Assembly (NCBI GenBank): GCA_934378145.1
Contig: CAKXXW010000059.1
Span: 1-6,159 of the forward strand
DNA: 6,159 bases
Origin: an uncultured Eubacteriales bacterium
GTDB taxonomy: Bacteria > Bacillota > Clostridia > Oscillospirales > CAG-272
Direction: 5' to 3'
Of this stretch, positions 4,152 to 6,159 are shown piece after piece (position 1 is the first letter of the stretch; each line of letters begins with the position of its first letter). Both the position numbers and the translations under genes were made by a program. The notes below the pieces were generated by a model that did not search any database, was not told the DNA's origin, and saw nothing but the letters and a program-made list of their open reading frames with translations.

Positions 4152-5561
4152 ATGCGAAGACTGTCACAGATCTACGATGAAAATGTCGCGCAGCTCGACC
4201 GGCTTCTGCGCGTTGACGAAAACTTTGACATTCTTAAAAAAATAATGAAGGTAGGAAACGATGAGCTGACCCTTTACTACATCGACGGCTTCATAAAGGA
4301 CGGGGTCATGGAAAAGCTCATGATATACTTCCTCTCGCTCAAAAGCACGGGAGGCTCCGCCGACGAATTCTCGGTCGCGAACCTGCCCTATGTCGAGACC
4401 GATGTGACGGAAGACCTTGACACTATGATCCACATGGTGATGTCGGGGGCGGCGCTGATCCTCGGCTCGACCTTCTCGGATTCGGCGATAATCGTCGACG
4501 CGAGGGAGTATCCCGCGAGAGAGACCTCCGAACCCGAAAGCGACAGGGTCATGCGGGGCGCGCGCGACGGCTTTGTCGAGACTCTCATCTTCAACACCGC
4601 CCTGATCAGGAGAAGGATCCGCGACACCTCGCTGACGATGCACTATATCAGCGTCGGAAGCTCCTCAAAGACCGATGTGATCGTATGCTACCTTGCCGAC
4701 CGCGCCGACCCCGAGCTTGTCGGGAGCATAAAGAAGCGGCTCTCCTCGATAAAGACCGCCTCGCTGACCCTCGGGCAGGAGTCGCTGAAGGAATGTCTCA
4801 TCCGGAGCAATTGGTACAATCCCTTCCCGAAGATAAGGATGACCGAGCGCCCCGACGCGGCGGCGGCGCAGCTCTACGAGGGCAGCGTCCTCATCATATG
4901 CGACAACACGCCGCAGGTGATGGTGCTTCCGACGACCGTGTTTGACTTTGTGCAGGAGACGAACGACTTCTATTTTCCCCCCGCGACGGGGACATATATA
5001 CGCGCCGTGCGCTTCGTGGTCTTCTGGCTGACCCTTTTCCTGACGCCCGTATGGCTGCTCCTCGTGAAAAATCCCTCGGCGGTGCCCGAATGGCTCGCCT
5101 TCGTGATCCCGACCGAGACGGGAAGGCTGCCGATATTCGTCCAGCTCCTTCTCGTCGAGCTTATCGTCGACGGTCTGCGCATGGCGTCGATGAACACGCC
5201 CGATATGCTCGCGAACTCGCTCTCGATAGTCGGCGGACTCATCCTCGGCGACTTTGCCGTGGATATAGGCTGGCTGATACCCGAGGTCATACTCTATATG
5301 GCTTTCGTTGCGATAGCGAACTTCACGCAAAGCTCCTACGAGCTGGGATACGCGCTGAAATTCTTCCGAATGGGGCTGCTGATACTGACGCAGATATTCA
5401 ATTGGTGGGGATTCGGATTCGGTCTCATCGGCATAATCGTCCTGCTCGCGACGAACAAGACGGTGAACGGCAAGAGGAGCTACCTCTATCCTATCATCCC
5501 CTTCAACGGCAAGGCGCTCCTCACGATGTTCGTAAGGGTCAAAAAGCGCGGTCATGAGTAA
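4152..5561 (+). CDS. spoVAF: Stage V sporulation protein AF-like, GerA family, 469 aa
   Basis: An A-subunit-type GerA-family membrane protein, expected in the spore inner membrane, where relatives form germinant receptors or, for SpoVAF, work with the SpoVA dipicolinate channel. Residues 1-280 are the soluble N-terminal part and include DGFVETLIFNTALIRRRIRD (139-158), the KTDV segment (173-176), WYNPFPKIRMTERPD (221-235) and LPTTVFDF (259-266). Membrane segments follow at about 286-306, 326-341, 354-372, 375-391 and 405-433. FVETL, WYNPFP-TERPD and GDFAV (366-370) point to SpoVAF rather than a GerAA receptor; length is close to the roughly 490 aa of Bacillus SpoVAF. The ATG at 4152 has AAGGATGA 6 nt upstream. 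No spoVA or gerB/gerC genes are in view, which departs from the Bacillus layout. The GerAA-like receptor reading is the main alternative. Confidence 0.8.
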   Translation: MRRLSQIYDENVAQLDRLLRVDENFDILKKIMKVGNDELTLYYIDGFIKDGVMEKLMIYFLSLKSTGGSADEFSVANLPYVETDVTEDLDTMIHMVMSGAALILGSTFSDSAIIVDAREYPARETSEPESDRVMRGARDGFVETLIFNTALIRRRIRDTSLTMHYISVGSSSKTDVIVCYLADRADPELVGSIKKRLSSIKTASLTLGQESLKECLIRSNWYNPFPKIRMTERPDAAAAQLYEGSVLIICDNTPQVMVLPTTVFDFVQETNDFYFPPATGTYIRAVRFVVFWLTLFLTPVWLLLVKNPSAVPEWLAFVIPTETGRLPIFVQLLLVELIVDGLRMASMNTPDMLANSLSIVGGLILGDFAVDIGWLIPEVILYMAFVAIANFTQSSYELGYALKFFRMGLLILTQIFNWWGFGFGLIGIIVLLATNKTVNGKRSYLYPIIPFNGKALLTMFVRVKKRGHE

Positions 5562-6159
5562 AAAGCGTATATCCCCCGACGAAAGAGCCGAAAAAAGGCT
5601 TGAGGCGAGAAAAGCCTCGATAAGCTCCTGCCGTTTCCCGGGAGCGGTCGCGCTCTGCCTTCTTGCCGCCTGCCTTCTGTCCGTTCCCGTGCTGACGGCG
5701 GCGATAAAAGTGCCGGATTTCTCGGAAAACGAGAACCGTATGCTCGCAACTCTCCCGACTTTCTCCTTTCCGGTGCTTCTGTCGGGAAAGTACCTCACGG
5801 CGCTTGAGGACTGCCTTTCCGACCGGATAGTCTTCCGCGATGCGGCGGTGCGGGCGCACGCCGGAATGAGCCTTGCCTCGCACCTCTTCCTCGAGACGAA
5901 CGGGGTGATTCCGACGCGCGACGGGCGACTCATAGCTCTGCCCGGGGTCACGGAGGAAAAGCGCACCTCCTTCTCCCGCGCGGTCTCGGGCGGCATCCGC
6001 CTGTCGGAGCTTCTCGGCACCGACAGGACGCTCTTCGCCGTCGTCGCCCCGCCCGCCGAGGTCGAAAAGGCGAGCCTTCCCCTTCCCGTCCGAAGCGACG
6101 GCGCGTCTCTGCCCGAGGGTGTCCTTTATATTGAAGATTTTCCTGCCGACAGCTTCTAC
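5554..6159 (+). CDS. DHHW-family exported protein, N-terminal part, cut by right edge
   Basis: The frame is open from ATG 5554 to the window end, 202 codons with no stop. The Lys/Arg/Glu-rich cytosolic tail (1-27) is followed by a signal-anchor helix (about 28-50). Then comes the pattern typical of DHHW-family proteins: SENENRMLATLPTFS (57-71), a LSGKY turn (76-80), LEDCLSDRIVFRDA (84-97) and an NGVI strand (116-119). These proteins are related to AlgJ/AlgX-type SGNH acetyltransferases and may O-acylate cell-surface glycans; the diagnostic DHHW motif would lie beyond the edge. The start codon overlaps the end of spoVAF by 8 nt (ATGAGTAA) with only a weak GTAAGGG upstream, which suggests translational coupling and shared expression in the forespore. 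Confidence 0.75.
   Translation, partial: MSKKRISPDERAEKRLEARKASISSCRFPGAVALCLLAACLLSVPVLTAAIKVPDFSENENRMLATLPTFSFPVLLSGKYLTALEDCLSDRIVFRDAAVRAHAGMSLASHLFLETNGVIPTRDGRLIALPGVTEEKRTSFSRAVSGGIRLSELLGTDRTLFAVVAPPAEVEKASLPLPVRSDGASLPEGVLYIEDFPADSFY

Noticed and set aside
4665..6020. Minus-strand open frame of 451 codons antisense to spoVAF and the DHHW gene
   Set aside because: It is a long shadow frame of GC-rich coding sequence: Arg/Glu/His-rich, no recognisable domain, and overlapping two well-supported genes.

Overview
The window suggests a spore-forming member of the class Clostridia (Bacillota), probably an uncultured gut or rumen lineage of the Oscillospirales/Christensenellales kind. The evidence is strong AGGAGG-type ribosome binding sites, sigma-A promoters matching TTGACA-N17-TATAAT exactly, a SpoVAF/GerA-family spore protein, a small Cys-rich membrane protein of a style common in Clostridia, and noncoding palindromic repeats typical of these genomes. 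No 16S or other decisive marker is present, so the placement is inference.

Layout, left to right. (1) 1-89, minus strand: the first 23 nt of a tRNA (Ser- or Tyr-like) running off the left edge, with a perfect consensus promoter. (2) 101-330, minus: a 34-aa Cys-rich single-pass membrane protein with a strong RBS, a textbook intrinsic terminator and a possible late-sporulation promoter. (3) About 331-925: no credible gene. The stretch holds at least three small repeat families, including two facing copies of a palindromic element whose arms differ by a compensatory change. (4) 926-2603, minus: a 495-aa type IV pilin-like protein with a large beta-rich, GLUG-like ectodomain, its terminator and a structured leader. 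(5) 2656-2745, plus: a perfect promoter followed within about 50 nt by a strong terminator, predicting a very short RNA. Its 5' dyad and A7 tract match those in the pilin leader, in inverted orientation. (6) 2785-3705, minus: a single-gene unit for a sugar-phosphate isomerase/epimerase-like TIM barrel. (7) 3728-4090, minus: a DUF378 two-helix membrane protein. (8) 4084-6159, plus: a SpoVAF-like GerA-family protein overlapping a DHHW-family exported protein that is cut by the right edge.

The genes do not form one pathway. Most minus-strand genes are single-gene units, each with its own promoter and terminator. The only operon is spoVAF-DHHW, which the sporulation role of spoVAF suggests is expressed in the forespore. 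The least explained part is the intergenic region 2490-2784, where two divergent promoters carry the same dyad-A7-hairpin leader, one leading to the pilin gene and the other ending almost at once in a terminator. Translations and motifs were read by eye; no database search, folding or transcript data were available.
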